From: Lampris incognitus
Lineage: Eukaryota > Chordata > Actinopteri > Lampriformes > Lampridae
Reading direction: 5' to 3'
Length of the DNA stretch: 64,000 nucleotides
Assembly (NCBI RefSeq): GCF_029633865.1
Contig: NC_079211.1
Span: forward strand, 2,488,946-2,552,945
A model generated the notes under the pieces. It worked only from the letters and a program-made list of their open reading frames with translations, was not told the DNA's origin and did not search any database. Position numbers and translations under genes: made by a program. Positions 10,426-21,354 of this stretch are shown one piece after another (the first letter of the stretch is position 1; every line of letters begins with the position of its first letter).

Positions 10426-10447
10426 CACTTGATTCAACTCCTTTGGA

Positions 10448-12030
10448 TATATAGAAACATTCTCGTCAATTATGATTCAGGACAAACGCGTATAACCAAA
10501 AAGTTAAAACAAATTAGAATTGGCCATCAAAGACTCCCAGAACCCCTTGGACCTACTGATTACTGAGCAAGAACTGCACCAAAGGTTAAGCAACCTAAAG
10601 CCAAAAAAAGCAAGTGGGGTTGATGCATCCTAAACGAGATGCTTAAACACACATTTTTAAAAACGGAGATAAATTGGACCCTGATAATTACAGATGCATT
10701 TGTGTGAACAGTAATCTGAGGAAGGTTTTCTGCAACATTATAAATTCTCACGTCATACACTTCCTTATGAAACACAATGTCCTGAGCGAAAGTCAAATTG
10801 GATTCATACCAAATCATCGCACATCAGATCACATTTACCCCCTACACATCCTAGTCGACAAATGTCTTTATCAAAATAAGAGCAAAATATTTGCATGTTT
10901 CACTGACTTCAGAAAAGCATTCGATTCAATATGGCGCATTGGTTTATTTCACAAACTACTTCAAAGTGGCGTAGGGGGTAAAACATACAACTTAATAAAA
11001 CCCATGTATACAAACAACATGTGCAGCATCAAGATTGGACACAAGAGAACATCATTTATTTCTCAAGAAAGTGGGGTGAGATAAGGCTGCTGTTTATCAC
11101 CTGCCCTGTTCAACATTTATATTAATGAATTGGCCACCATGTTGGAACAGTCCACAGCACCTGGTCTTGCACTTCACAACTCGGAGATCAGATTTCTGCT
11201 GTACGCAGATGATTTAATACTGTTAAGTCCAACAAAAGATAGACTTCAACAGAGTTTGAACATACTTGAATGTTACTGTCAGACCTTGGCCCTGGCAATT
11301 AACATCAAAAGGACCAAAACAATGACATTTCAAAAAAGATCCAGAAGTCAGAGAAACAAATATCACTTTACAATTGGAAAACATATAATAGAAAACTGTT
11401 TGGAATATAATTATTTAGGCTTGAAAATAAGTTCACTGGAAATTTCAACCCAGCAGTCAAGGAACTGGGAGAGAAAGCATGCAGGGCATTTTATGCAATC
11501 AAAAGACAAATTCACATTCAAATTCCAATTTAAATTTGGCTCAAATTACTTCAATCAATTATAGAAGCCATTCTGCTCTATGGAAGCGAAGTGCGGGGCC
11601 CACAAACAAACCTAAACTTTGAACAATGGGAAAAACATCCAATTGAAAATGCACACGCTGAATTTTTTAAAAGCATCCTGCAGATGCACAGCACAACAGC
11701 TAATAATGCCTGCAGAGCTGAATTGGTCAAATTTCTATTATTATTGAAAATCCAAAAATGATCAATTAAATATTGGCTTCATCTAAAAGAAAGTGACCGC
11801 CACTCCTACCACCACAAAGCCCTGCAGAGCCAAGAGATGAGCAAAGACAAAGGTCACCTCACTCAGCTGGTCCTGACGCTCCGTTCCAGTTCAAGCAGTG
11901 TTCTGCCACATGACCAGTCTGACACCAGGACTATCAGAGTCAACCAAATTATAACACAACAGACACAAAAGTACCTCACCTATTGGAACACAAAATCACA
12001 CACACAAAGTAAAATGCAAATCTGGCCCTA
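10448..12030 (+). pseudogene. I-type LINE reverse transcriptase and C-terminal region (broken)
   Basis: Frames at 10674-11084 and 11130-11564 encode NYRCICVNSNLRKVFCNII, FACFTDFRKAFDSIW (first catalytic Asp), SGVR then a TAA stop in place of a Gln codon before GCCLSPALFNIYINELA, and FLLYADDLILLSPT (YADD box, about 11195-11230). Upstream, LITEQELHQRLSNLKPKKAS spans 10540-10620 in another frame. Beyond 11564 the frame is lost but LINE-like C-terminal peptides continue to about 12030. This is the polymerase of the element begun at 8165. Confidence 0.75.
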
Positions 12031-12598
12031 AAAAGACAGTCCACTGTGGCAACCTGCCTGAGCACAGTGGCTGGTGTTAAACACAGACACATGTGAACAC
12101 AGTACAGACTGAGGCTCATAGCCTGGCCATAGAAACAGGCAGATAGAAGAACACATGGCTGTCAAAATAGGAGTGGCTGTGCCAACAGTGTGGAGGAACT
12201 GCTGCGGAGACAGAGCAGCACTTTCTCACACAGTGGCCAACATTTACACTTATCAGAGAACAATTTTTCCCAAAATTCAGCAATTTATTAAATCAGATAA
12301 CATAAAACTAAAAATGATACTGGGGGAATGACAGAAAGTTGTGTTCTTGCAGGACAGTTTCTCTCTGCCTGCCACCACACGAGGGAATCAGAATGACCTG
12401 CTGATCTACATCAGGACTCAGTTTTAACTGACCTTCTTTTTAGTTATGTATTATTTGTATATATTATTGTCTTCTTCCTGTGTGTATATCTTTCATGTTA
12501 GCTGTCTGTATATAGTATTGGTTAACATCTGTTATTTGTACAGTGCTGGCAATACTGTAGTTTGTTATAGTCATGCCAATAACACAAACTGAATTTGA

Positions 12599-12658
12599 AT
12601 TTGAGAGACAGAGAGAGAGAGAGAGACAGAGAGACAGAGAGAGACACACACACACACA
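12599..12658. repeat. (GA)n and (CA)n simple repeats after LINE tail
   Basis: GAGACAGAGAGAGAGAG runs into ACACACACACAC directly after the LINE tail. Confidence 0.8.
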
Positions 12659-12659
12659 T

Positions 12660-13123
12660 GGCTAGTTGCAACAAAGAGGCAGATTAAAATGGGAATCATC
12701 CACATCCAGAAGACGGCAACACAAGAAGAAGAAATAAAAAAAGTTAAAGGTGATGAAAAGTTATTTTTAAATATAAAAAAACAAGAAAATCCAAAGAGAA
12801 ACGTGCCTTCACAATGTGGAGAAAGAAGAGGCGATGTTGCAAAAAGAAAAAACATGAAAGTGGTTATGGCTGAGAGCCAAGGAAACACAGCCTGTCTTCC
12901 AGAAGTGACTTATTAATATTGTCTTTGTTTCTTGACCAGATTCTCTCTCTCTCTCTCTCTCTGTGTCTCTGTCTCTCTCCCTCTCTCTGTCTCTGTCTCT
13001 CTCTCAGCTGTCAGATGGGGACAGCTTTGGTTTACTTCTGCTGTCTTTGTCCTATCCCGGATCAGAGCTGAATCAGCCAGAGACTTTACTCTGAACATGC
13101 AGGTCACAGGGTCCTCCCTGCAG

Positions 13124-13211
<88 letters not shown>

Positions 13212-13527
13212 TGTAAAAAGTTAAGACCCCAGTGAAGTGACTTGTCCTGAGGGAGTTAGAGGGAACTTATAATGGGGGGGGGGGGGGTTCACCATCTACT
13301 CACACTAATCGGCTCTGTACATAACTGTAGTCCAGTGACATGGTGAATCTTGCAGGCATCGTGAAAAATATGCCATTGTCAATAGCACACGCCAGCAAAC
13401 AGGAAACTGGTATGACCACTGCAGTAGAAACCGCAAGTCAGCGGACTACAGTTATGCACAGTCAGCTGTCAAATGTCATAAAAACGGGAAAGGTACAAGA
13501 TACACATCGCATCGCCAAGCTCCAGCC
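12660..13527. other. No gene; microsatellites
   Basis: The stretch contains (CT)n at about 12941-13004, (TG)n of about 44 units at 13123-13210 and a G-run at 13275-13288. The short open frames here are low complexity. I see no supported gene. Confidence 0.6.
13123..13210. repeat. (TG)n microsatellite
   Basis: About 44 uninterrupted TG dinucleotides. Confidence 0.95.
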
Positions 13528-13700
13528 CAGAGGTGGGTAGAGTAAGCAAAAACTGTACTCAAGTAAAAGTATTGTTACTTTATAATAATAATGACTCAAA
13601 TAGAAGTAAAAGTACTCATCAAAATAATGACTTCAGTATGAGTAAAAAAGAACCTCATCAAATGACTACTCAAGTAGTGAGTGACGTCTTAAGATGATTT
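13528..13700. mobile_element. hAT-type terminal region (fragment)
   Basis: CAGAGGTGGGTAGAGTA followed by repeated ACTCAAGTA and AAGTAAAAGTA motifs is a very common teleost repeat end with a hAT-like CAGAGGTGGG terminus. It may be the left end of the element whose transposase remnant is at 14990-16215, or an independent fragment. Confidence 0.5.
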
Positions 13701-13784
13701 AATACATCCCATGACACTTATCACAAAGAGTAGGCTACATTCCCAACCTGGCTCTCCATCTGGCCACCTCATCAGAATAGAATA

Positions 13785-13930
13785 CACTTTGTCATTTGTA
13801 CATACATACAATGAAATTCACTCTCTGCGTTTAACCCATCCTAGCTGTGTAGCTAGGAGCAGTGGGCAGCCGCCGTGCAGCGCCCGGGGAATGGTTTACC
13901 CTTTCCGGGTACTGACAACTGGGTAGACTG
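13785..13930 (-). mobile_element. SINE 3'-tail fragment (family 2)
   Basis: The reverse complement resembles the tail of the SINE at 20799-21115: GCGCTGCAC, CTGCCCACTGCTCCTAG, GGATGGGTTAAACGCAGAG, TTTCATTGTA. The tRNA-like head is absent. Confidence 0.55.
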
Positions 13931-14339
13931 TGCCCGGGGATTTGAATTCAGAGTTACCTTCTCCTAGCCTTTACCTAAAGAGGCATCACCCCACAAGGCA
14001 GCCGGTGGATTTGAAATCAGAGTTCCCTTCTCCTATCCCAATGTGTTGGCTGGACTGGCCACCATGGGAAGGACCATACAGGCATGCAGGAGGACCAGAT
14101 CTATCAGTAGGGATGTCGTCCTTAGCCAAAGGGCCCTTGCTGAGGTAAGATGCTACCCCTCTAAAGCCTGCAGTTGCAGTTTAGCGTCTTACCCAGGACG
14201 ATCCCCATGTAACTGGCTCAATGATCCCTCCCTCTCCACCTCAAGCTGATGTGTGGTGAGCGTTCTGGTGCAACATGGCTGCCGTGCACCACCCAGGTGG
14301 TGCTACACATTGGTGGTGGTTGAAGTGAGTTACCCCCTT
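13931..14339. other. Unclassified repeat-like sequence
   Basis: It includes GTGAGCGTTCTGGTGCAACATGGCTGCCGTGCACCACCC-type sequence near 14255-14310, which resembles a common fish dispersed repeat. No gene is seen. Confidence 0.3.
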
Positions 14340-14395
14340 CAATTCAATTCAATTCAATTCAATTGAGTTTATTGTCATTAAAAACAATGTGCAGT
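14340..14395 (-). mobile_element. Truncated L2 LINE 3' tail
   Basis: The reverse complement is GCACATTGTTTTTAATGACA, AATAAA and repeated ATTGAATTGA, matching 2877-2925. Confidence 0.75.
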
Positions 14396-14438
14396 AAGAA
14401 TGTCTCCCACTGTTGTTTATTTGGGGATGTTAGAATAT

Positions 14439-14766
14439 TGTAACGTACAAAAAGACTCACTGGCCAATCGGCCAGGGGTCGGCCCCCTTTAGTCGAGCAG
14501 TTAGCGATGTTGCCTTGTGGTGCAGTACACCCCGGATAGAATCCCGCACCGGGCGAAAAAATGCTTGGTTACATTGGTGGCAGTGGCAGGATCCGGAAGT
14601 GTTCCGAAGCATGCAGATCCTCAGAAGTCTCTTCGGAGCCTGAGAATAACGAAGCGCGAAGGGGCGCTTCCGGGAGAGGGTGACTACTGTAACCTACAAA
14701 AAGACTCACTGGCCGGTCGGCCCCCTTTAGTCGAGCGGTTAGCAATGTCGGAAAATGTTCAGTTAC
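14439..14766 (+). mobile_element. Small LTR-type element with tRNA-like LTR (candidate)
   Basis: A 135-bp LTR-like unit runs from TGTAAC (14439) to TTACA (14573). TTGGTGGCAGTGGCAGGATC follows in the place of a primer-binding site. After about 114 bp a second, partial copy of the unit begins at 14688 (TGTAACCTACAAAAAGACTC) and degrades near 14752. Inside the LTR, TAGTCGAGCAGTTAGCGA and GGATAGAATCC resemble tRNA A and B boxes. There is no coding capacity. Confidence 0.45.
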
Positions 14767-14989
14767 AATATGAAACGGAGAATGTTGCTACCACTCCATC
14801 ACAACAGATAGAGACCAGGGGATTGCAGGTAGAGAGCTAACTGAGTTTGTGCAACGTCCGAAATCTCTTCTCTGTCGTTAAAATGAGCGCTGTAGCAACA
14901 CTCTTCTCTGTTTCATGAAGTTGTTAGCTGATGCTAGCTCCTTCCATGCGCTCTCTCTAGCTCACTCAGTATGGCCTTTAATACAAATC

Positions 14990-16215
14990 TAATCTTATAG
15001 GTCAAGGTTAGGATGGGGCATCAGGGAAATGCAGTAGGGTTGCAGCCAGGATCAAAGCAGGGGCTAAACATGCTTTTTATATGCACTAATGCAAATTGTC
15101 TCAACCTTGTTACCACTGATGCAGTGAAAGCAGTCCCTGAAGCTGATTGTTTTGGGTTTTTTTTCATTGAAGCAGAAATCGTATGTCAGGCTCTTATGTT
15201 CATCATAAATGGCTGTCAGTTCAAGAAGACATGTATCACGATGCACCCAGAGAGCTACAGAGGCTTAGTGATACCAGGAGGGCATGTCGCTACCAGGCAT
15301 GTAAAAACCTCATGGACAGACTACCAGCTGTATTATGTGTACTTCATGAGATTGATGTGGAGAACAGTGAGGAATAATCTGTGGAAGCATGGGGCCTACT
15401 TACTCAAATAGACCTCACCTTTATTGGAACTCTAGTCGTATTCAGGAAGCTTCTTGGGGACACCAAGTTGCTCTCTGACATGCTTCAAGTGCCATCACTT
15501 GATCTAGCTAGAGCCGTGGACATAATCCAAGCACTACAGGAGACTTTAGGTGAATCCGGTTTTGATGAGCTATGGCAAGAGAGTATGGACACAGCAACAC
15601 AGTGTAATATTGCAGTTGAGGCTTTTGAGAAAAGGTTACAAGGAGGGAGCTTCAGACTTAGTGGCTATGTTGTAGAGACCACTATAGGACAACATAGGTG
15701 CAAGGAAGGGGACATGGGTAAGTTTAGGTAGGGTGTATTTTACCCCATTTTTGGATCATGTGAAAGCAGAGACGAAGAGGCGTTTCAGCAAAACAAACTG
15801 TGAAATATTGAGGGGTATACAAGCACTGAACCCAAAGAGTAAAGGCTTTTTGCTAAAGGCAACAGTTGTAAGTTTTGGCAGTCTATATGAACGTGATCTT
15901 GATGATCTCAAACATGAGCTGTATCAGCCAAGGAAGGCTGTTTAGATGAAAACACTGTCCAGTGTTGTGGAGTTTACCACTTTGATTGAACTATACAAAG
16001 AAGTGTTTTTTCAGTTTTTCTGCTTGTGTCGCACAGCTATGACCTTGCGTGTTAGCAGTGCTAGTTGTGAGTGCAGCTTCTCAGAGCTGAAGCTTATAAA
16101 ACTCATTTACGAACAACTATAAGTGATGAGAGGCTTAGCAATATTGGAGTACTGAGTATTGAGGGGAGGAGGAGAAAAAGATCCTTAAACCTGGATGATT
16201 TTGTTGGGACAGTTT
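14990..16215 (+). pseudogene. hAT transposase remnant (ZMYM1-like), broken
   Basis: Successive frames give NANCLNLVTTDAVK (about 15085-15130), WLSVQEDM...LQRLSDTRRACRYQA (15210-15300), a helical middle domain in 15381-15731 (TLVVFRKLLGDTKLLSDMLQ), and in 16040-16215 a broken C-terminal dimerisation domain with CECSFSELKLIK and LNLDDFVG. This order is that of hAT transposases and the domesticated ZMYM1-like proteins derived from them. At least four frame changes or stops separate the pieces, and no intact catalytic core can be read. I favour a dead transposon over a host gene because no splice sites bound the pieces. Confidence 0.65.
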
Positions 16216-16282
16216 GACTTCCCATCACCGTAACAGGCGTATCCACTATTGTAACTCCTTGATGTTACTATGTGTGGTGTAA

Positions 16283-16345
16283 ATCCCCCCCCCCCTTTTC
16301 TACCCAACTGTTGGCCAATTACCCCACTCTACCGAGCCGTTCTGA
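16283..16345 (-). mobile_element. Fragment of tRNA-SINE family 1 (3' end)
   Basis: CCCCCCTTTTCTACCCAACT, TGGCCAATTACCCCACTCT and CGAGCCGTTC are the reverse complement of the 3' end of the SINE at 6337. It abuts the left edge of the gypsy pol remnant. Confidence 0.65.
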
Positions 16346-17147
16346 TATTTTGATCACGGGGGCCATGGAAAAGGAGCATCTGGCAAACTTAGAACAGGTG
16401 CTGAAGTGGCTCTCAGATGCAGGGCTGCAATTGAAACATAGAAAGTATGTGTTCCTGGCATCGGGTGTGACCTACCTGGGGCACAAGATCACAGCCCAGT
16501 GGAAGACAAAGTGAGAGCTGTCAAAGAGGCCCTGAGCCCCAAGAATGTCCATGAACTCAGAACATTTTTGGGCCTAGTAAATTATTATGGCAAGTTCCTT
16601 GCTGACCTCTCAAAGGTGTTGGCCCTGCTGTACAAGCTGCTTCATAAAGACACTAAGTGGCAGTGGGGTGAAGAGCAAGGGGAAGCTTTGACAGACCTCC
16701 TCCACTCAGCGAGGCTGCTTGTTCATTATGATCCAGACAAGGAGTTCACCCTTTCACGTGATGCCTCGCCCTACAATGTCAGGGCAGTTCTCTCACATGT
16801 AATGGAGGACCATTCAGAGAAGCCTATTTGCTTTGCTTCACGTACCTTGACGGCAGCTGAGAAGAAATATTCACAGTTAGACAAAGAAGGTCTGGCTATT
16901 GTTTTTGCTGTCAAACGCTTTTATCAGTATCTCTATGGATGTGCATTCACAACTTATAGGGACCATAAACCACTGATGAGCCTGTTTAGTGAGACCAGAT
17001 GCAACCCACCGCTCACCTCAGCCAGGATACAGCATTGGGCTCTCACGCTGTCAGCCTACAAGTACACTATGGTGTACAGTGGGTAAGGATAATGCAAACA
17101 CCGATGTGATGAGACGACTACCTTTGCTTGAGAATCCTGCTAGTACA
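16342..17147 (+). pseudogene. Gypsy reverse transcriptase C-terminus and RNase H
   Basis: Begins with DILITGA, the segment just after the RT catalytic box, continues through VTYLGHKIT and LRTFLGLVNYYGKF (RT thumb), then the RNase H domain with LSRDASPYNVRAVLSH, CFASRTLTAAEKKYSQLDKE and TYRDHKPLMSLF. A TGA follows GHKITAQ and shifts the reading near 16500. In the RNase H, TYRDHKPL has Arg next to the Asp where Thr is usual. In an active element these activities copy and degrade the RNA template. This one is broken and cut by a Tc1 element. Confidence 0.8.
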
Positions 17148-17149
17148 TA

Positions 17150-18805
17150 CAATGCATCCGGAAAGTATTCACACCCCTTCACTTTCCCCACATTTTGTTA
17201 TGTTACAGAATTATTCCAAAATTGATTAAATTCCTTTTTTTTCCTCATCAATCTACACAAAATACCCCATAATGAAAACGTGAAAAAGGTTTTGTAGAAA
17301 TTTTTGCAAATTTATTAAAAATAAAAAACTGAAATATTGCATGTACATAAGTATTCACACCCTTTACTCAGTACTTGGTTGAGGCACCCTTGGCAGCGAT
17401 TACAGCCTCAAGTCTTCTTGGGTATGAAGCTACAAGCTTGGCACACCTATATTTGGGGTATTTCTCCCATTCTTCTCTGCAGATCCTCTCCAGCTCTGTA
17501 AGGTTAGATGGGGAGCGTCGCTGCACAGCTATTTTCAGGTCTTTCCAGAGATGTTCAATGGGGTTCAAGTCTGGGCTCTGGCTGGGCAACTCAAGGACAT
17601 TCACAGACTTGTCCCGAAGCCACTCCTTCGTTGTCTTGGCTGTGTGCTTAGGGCCGTTGTCGTGTTGAAAGGTAAACCATCACCCCAGTCTGAGGTCCTG
17701 AGCGCTCTGGAGCAGGTTTTCATCAAGAATCTCTCTGTACTTTGCTCCATTCATCTTTCCCTCGATCCTGACTAGTCTCCCAGTCTGACTAGTCTGACTA
17801 GTCTCCTGCCGCTGAAAAACATCCCCACAGCATGATGCTGCCACCACCATGCTTCACTGTAGGGATGGTATTAGCAAGGTGATGAGAGGTGCCTGGTTTC
17901 CTCCAGACGTGACGTTTGGTATTCAGGCCAAAGAGTTCAATCTTGGTTTCATCAGACAAGAGAATCTTGTTTCTCATGGTCCGAGAGTCCTTTAGGTGCT
18001 TTCTGGCAAACTCCAAGCGGGCTGTCATGTGCCTTTTACTGAGCAGAGGCTTCCGTCTGGCCACTCTACTATAAAGGCCTGATTGGTGGAGTGCTGCAGA
18101 GTTGGTTGTCCTTCTGGAAGGTTCTCCCATCTCCACAGAGGAACGCTGGAGCTGTCAGAGTGACCATCGGGTTCTTGGTCGCCTCCCTGACCAACGCCCT
18201 TCTCCCCCGATTGCTCAGTTTGGCTGGGCGGCCAGCTCTAGGAAGAGTCCTGGTGGAACCAAACTTCTTCCATTTACGAATGATGGAGACCACTGTGCTC
18301 TTCGGGACCTTCAAAGCTGTAGAAAATTTTTTGTACCCTTCCCCAGATCTGTGCCTCGATACAATCCTGTCTCGGAGGTCCACAGACAACTCCTTTGACT
18401 TCATGGCTTGGTTTCTGCTCTGACATGCACTGTCAACAGTGGGACCTTATATAGACAGGTGTGTGCCTTTCCAAATCATGTCCAATCAATTGAATTTACT
18501 ACAGGTGGATTCCAATCAAGATGTAGAAACATCTCAAGGATGATCAGTGGGAACAGGATGAACATGAGCTCAATTTTGAGTGTCATAGCAAAGGGTGTGA
18601 ATACTTATGTGCATGCAATATTCCAGTTTTTTATTTTTAATAAATTTGCAAAAATTTCTACAAAACCTTTTTCACTTTGTCATTATGGGGTATTGTGTGT
18701 AGATTGATGAGGGAAAAAAAGGAATTTAATCCATTTTGGAATAAGGCTGTAACATAACAAAATGTGGAGAAAGTGAAGGGGTGTGAATACTTCCCGGATG
18801 CACTG
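17150..18805 (-). mobile_element. Tc1-like transposon, copy 1, inside gypsy
   Basis: Both ends read CA(A/G)TGCATCC(G)GGAAGTATTC-type sequence in inverse orientation, with TA at 17148-17149 and 18806-18807. Each inverted repeat is about 220 bp and holds an outer and an inner AAGTATTCACACCC direct repeat, the IR/DR organisation of Tc1-like fish elements. Length is 1,656 bp. Confidence 0.9.
17368..18404 (-). pseudogene. Tc1-like DD34E transposase, copy 1 (frameshifted)
   Basis: Start is the ATG at 18404 (MKSKELSVDLRDRIV), with the paired helix-turn-helix region (KVPKSTVVSIIRKW) and GRPAKLS. A 2-bp loss near 18150 shifts the frame after MVTLT. The catalytic part is read in 17798-18136 ([23 protein letters not shown]) and 17368-17604 ([17 protein letters not shown], third catalytic residue Glu). 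A short local duplication of GACTAGTCT near 17770-17805 adds a second lesion. The family cuts and pastes at TA. Compare copy 2 at 35562-36581. Confidence 0.85.
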
Positions 18806-18807
18806 TA

Positions 18808-20020
18808 TGTGCCACCAGAGACTGTGTTTTCATTGGAGAGCCTGTCAGAGACACCTGTAAAGGCAACGCAGATCAAGCATTGGACAGAGAGGGACCCAGT
18901 CCTGTCTGAAGTCAACTTTCCTTTTATAAGGTTTGCCTGGTGTTTTGGAAGGTGGGGAACTGAGGCCTTACACTAAACGCAAGACAGAACTAAGTCTTCG
19001 GGATGCCTGTGTCTTCTGCTGTTTGAGGGTAATCATACCTGCCCCTGGCCATTCACAGATTGTGGAGGAAATACATGAGACTCATCCAGGTGTGTCTCGG
19101 ATGAAAAGCCTTGAACCATCCTACGTCTGGTGGCCAAAAATGGATCATGATCTAGTGAATGAGGTAAAATCATATACGGAGTGTCAAACCAACCAGAACA
19201 TGGCACCACCAGCTCCTTTGCACCCATAGGAGTGACCAGACCAACCCTGGTCTAGGCTAAATTTGGATTTTGCTGGCCCCTTTACGGGGCAGATGTTTCT
19301 TGTAATGGTGGATGTGTACTCCAAATGGATAGAAGCCCACATCATGAGCAACATCACAACCTATACAACCATAGACAAACTCAGGCAAATCTTTGCAGTC
19401 CATGATTTGCCTGACACCCTGGTCACCGATAATGGCCAAACATTCACCAGTGTGCTGTTCGTTGAGTTCATGCAACAGACTGATATTTGTCACAATCGGA
19501 CAGGTCCTTTCAACCCAGCCTCAAATGGTTTGGCTGAACAGGCTGTTCAGACAGTGAAGGAAGGCCTGAAGTGGAGGACAGGGGACTCTATTAGCAACTG
19601 GCTTTCTTGCTTCTTGTTTAAATGCCACCCCATGACACAGACTATGACTGCATGAACTCCAGCAGGATTGCTGACGGGGCATAGGCCTAAGTCAAGATTG
19701 GACCTGCTGCACCCGGACATGAGGGCAAAAGTGGAGAGAAAGCAGAAAAAGCAGAAGGAGGAACATGATTCACCATGCACGAGAGAGACATTTAAAGTCA
19801 GATGACAATGTCTATGTAAGAAACTTCAGAAGTAACAACAGCCAACAATGGCTACCTGGGGTTACTGTTGGGCAGAGTGGCCCAGTCTCCTCTGTTGTTA
19901 AGCTGACTGACGAATGTGTTTTCCACAGACATCAGGACCATGTGCGGCTGCACCATGATACAGGCTCAGAAACAGTTTCCACAGTGTTGCCAATGGTGAG
20001 ACAGACTACTGTGGATTAGG
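18808..20020 (+). pseudogene. Gypsy integrase (broken)
   Basis: After the Tc1 element the pol thread continues with VPPETVFSLESLSETPV, ATQIKHWTERDPVLS, then the H2C2-type region (ETHPGVSRMKSLEPSYVWWP, CQTNQNM) and the catalytic core 19263-19655: LDFAGPF (first Asp), TLVTDNGQTFTS (second Asp) and FNPASNGLAEQAVQTVKEGL (Glu). Downstream (19765-20019) a chromodomain-less C-terminal tail with VYVRNFRSN...WLPGV is recognisable. Stops at 19227, 19253 and near 19655 interrupt it. This is a dead copy. Confidence 0.75.
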
Positions 20021-20239
20021 TCCGCCAGTGACTATGTCCGAGAGACAGACACAGGCAGAGGTGTCTTGTGTCCCCTGAAGAGGATGGACATTCTCACACT
20101 GACCCCTCTCATGCCCCAAACACCAGATCCATCCAAAACACCCTCACCAGTGGTGCGTGCTGGGTCACTGGAGGTTTTGCACAGATCACAGTGCACTTGC
20201 AAACCTCCAGACAGACTGAATGTGTTACTGGACAGTTGT

Positions 20240-20480
20240 AAATGTTGAATCCGTCATGTTTTTCAGGTGCTTGTATGTCTTCTGATCTCTAGTGCTTCTC
20301 TCCAATCTTCAAGATCTATCTCCAAACTTTCCTTGTCCTTTTTTGCCAGCATGATTTCGTCAGAAAACATAATGCGACATTCAGGATGGCTCTTGTTCAA
20401 GATGTTCTGTGAGGCTGTCCATCAGTGTCAAAAATAAGAAAGGGCTCAACACTGATCCTTGATGCAGTCCTACCTTTACC
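20240..20480 (-). mobile_element. RTE-like LINE RT fragment
   Basis: Minus-strand translation gives KVGLHQGSVLSPFLFLTLMDSLT and, further on, EIMLAKKDKESLEIDLEDW, the RT segments around the catalytic box of RTE-like LINEs. The FADD box itself has decayed. Confidence 0.5.
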
Positions 20481-20798
20481 TCAAAAGATTAGATCTGGTC
20501 AGTATCTGGATATAATGTGGATATGTTGATCTGAGACTAGATGTGTTGTAGGATTGTGGTTCTGGTAATATGGTGACATAACGTAAATGCTGTGATTCCC
20601 TCGTTTGAACGGCTGGATTACAGTGAGACAATTTTCTGAATTCATTCAACCGTTTTAGTAGAATTAACAATGAATGTCTCTACCTGCTTAGTCATCATAT
20701 CCACATTACTCATCCAGTAAATATAATCACATTATCAATATCAAGGTATTCGGTCGGAGACATTGTAATATTTGATTTTATCGATATCTACCAGCTCA

Positions 20799-21115
20799 GG
20801 GCGGCATGGTGGCCCAGTGGTTATCACTGTTGCCTCACAGCAAGAAGGTTCTGGGTTCGAATCCCAGGCCATCCAAGGTCCTTTCTGTCCAGGTCTGTGT
20901 CTGTGGTGGGTTTCCTCTGGGTTCCTCCCACCATCAAAGACATGCATGTTAGGGTTAATACTCCTGTCTGTGCCTCTGAGCAAGGCAATGGAAAGAAGAA
21001 CTGGAGTTGGTCCCCGGGCACTGCAGCTGCCCACTGCTGCTATACAATAGGATGGCTTAAATGTAGAGAACAAATTCGTTGTAACCTGTACAATGACAAA
21101 AATAAAGTGGCTTTC
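20799..21115 (+). mobile_element. tRNA-derived SINE, family 2
   Basis: The head has pol III boxes: GGCCCAGTGGTTATCACT (box A region) and GGGTTCGAATCCC (box B, about 20852-20864). The conserved body includes CCTCCCACCATCAAAGACAT and the tail GTACAATGACAAAAATAAAG. It is close to a common percomorph SINE. The tail fragment at 13785-13930 belongs to the same family. Confidence 0.85.
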
Positions 21116-21354
21116 TCTATTGGTTACTGAATATCTGACGAGAGTATAGTTGTCCCTTGAAGTCAGTCTGTCAGTTGTCCAGCAGGTGGCGGTAGAGGAT
21201 TGTAAGAATCAGTCAGTGAGTGGGTCTGATAGGCATTTTATTTAGATTTTCATTGTCTGCAAATAATTGAAAACTATATCAAAGGTTGTTAATAGTCAAG
21301 GGCAGAAACACCCCTGAAACAGCTGAGTTCACAGAGTTTCACATTTTCAACCAG

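Larger units (their letters stand above)
9609..10447 (+). mobile_element. PLE copy C nested in LINE, 13-bp target duplication
   Basis: The direct repeat TATATAGAAACAT flanks the insertion at 9596-9608 and 10448-10460. The insert begins inside the PLE ORF just downstream of RT, encodes the GIY-YIG domain, has a reduced tail repeat, then the hammerhead-like motif, and ends at CTCCTTTGGA. Unlike copies A, B and D it has no inverted 5' segment. Confidence 0.85.
8165..12615 (+). mobile_element. I/Jockey-group LINE, decayed, interrupted by PLE copy C
   Basis: Endonuclease (8220-8990), linker (9265-9608) and RT (10448-11580) are collinear. The 3' region ends near 12570-12615 with GTCATGCCAATAACAC and a GAATTTGAATTTGAG tail running into (GA)n. 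PLE copy C splits the linker at 9609-10447. Several stops and frameshifts make it inactive. The clade within the I/Jockey group is not certain. Confidence 0.75.
16342..20030 (+). mobile_element. Ty3/gypsy LTR retrotransposon remnant, split by Tc1
   Basis: RT-RNase H (16342-17147) and integrase (18808-19655) are collinear across the Tc1 insertion at 17150-18805. The coding thread resumes exactly after the TA duplication (PAST...PPETVF). No LTRs were identified at either end, and gag, protease and the RT N-terminus are missing. Confidence 0.75.

Noticed and set aside
14990..16215. Host ZMYM1-like gene
   Set aside because: Pieces in several frames with stops and no splice-bounded exons, among other transposon remnants. 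A dead hAT transposase fits better.
16342..20030. Endogenous retrovirus
   Set aside because: The RT-RNase H and integrase peptides are of Ty3/gypsy type, and no envelope-like frame is seen.
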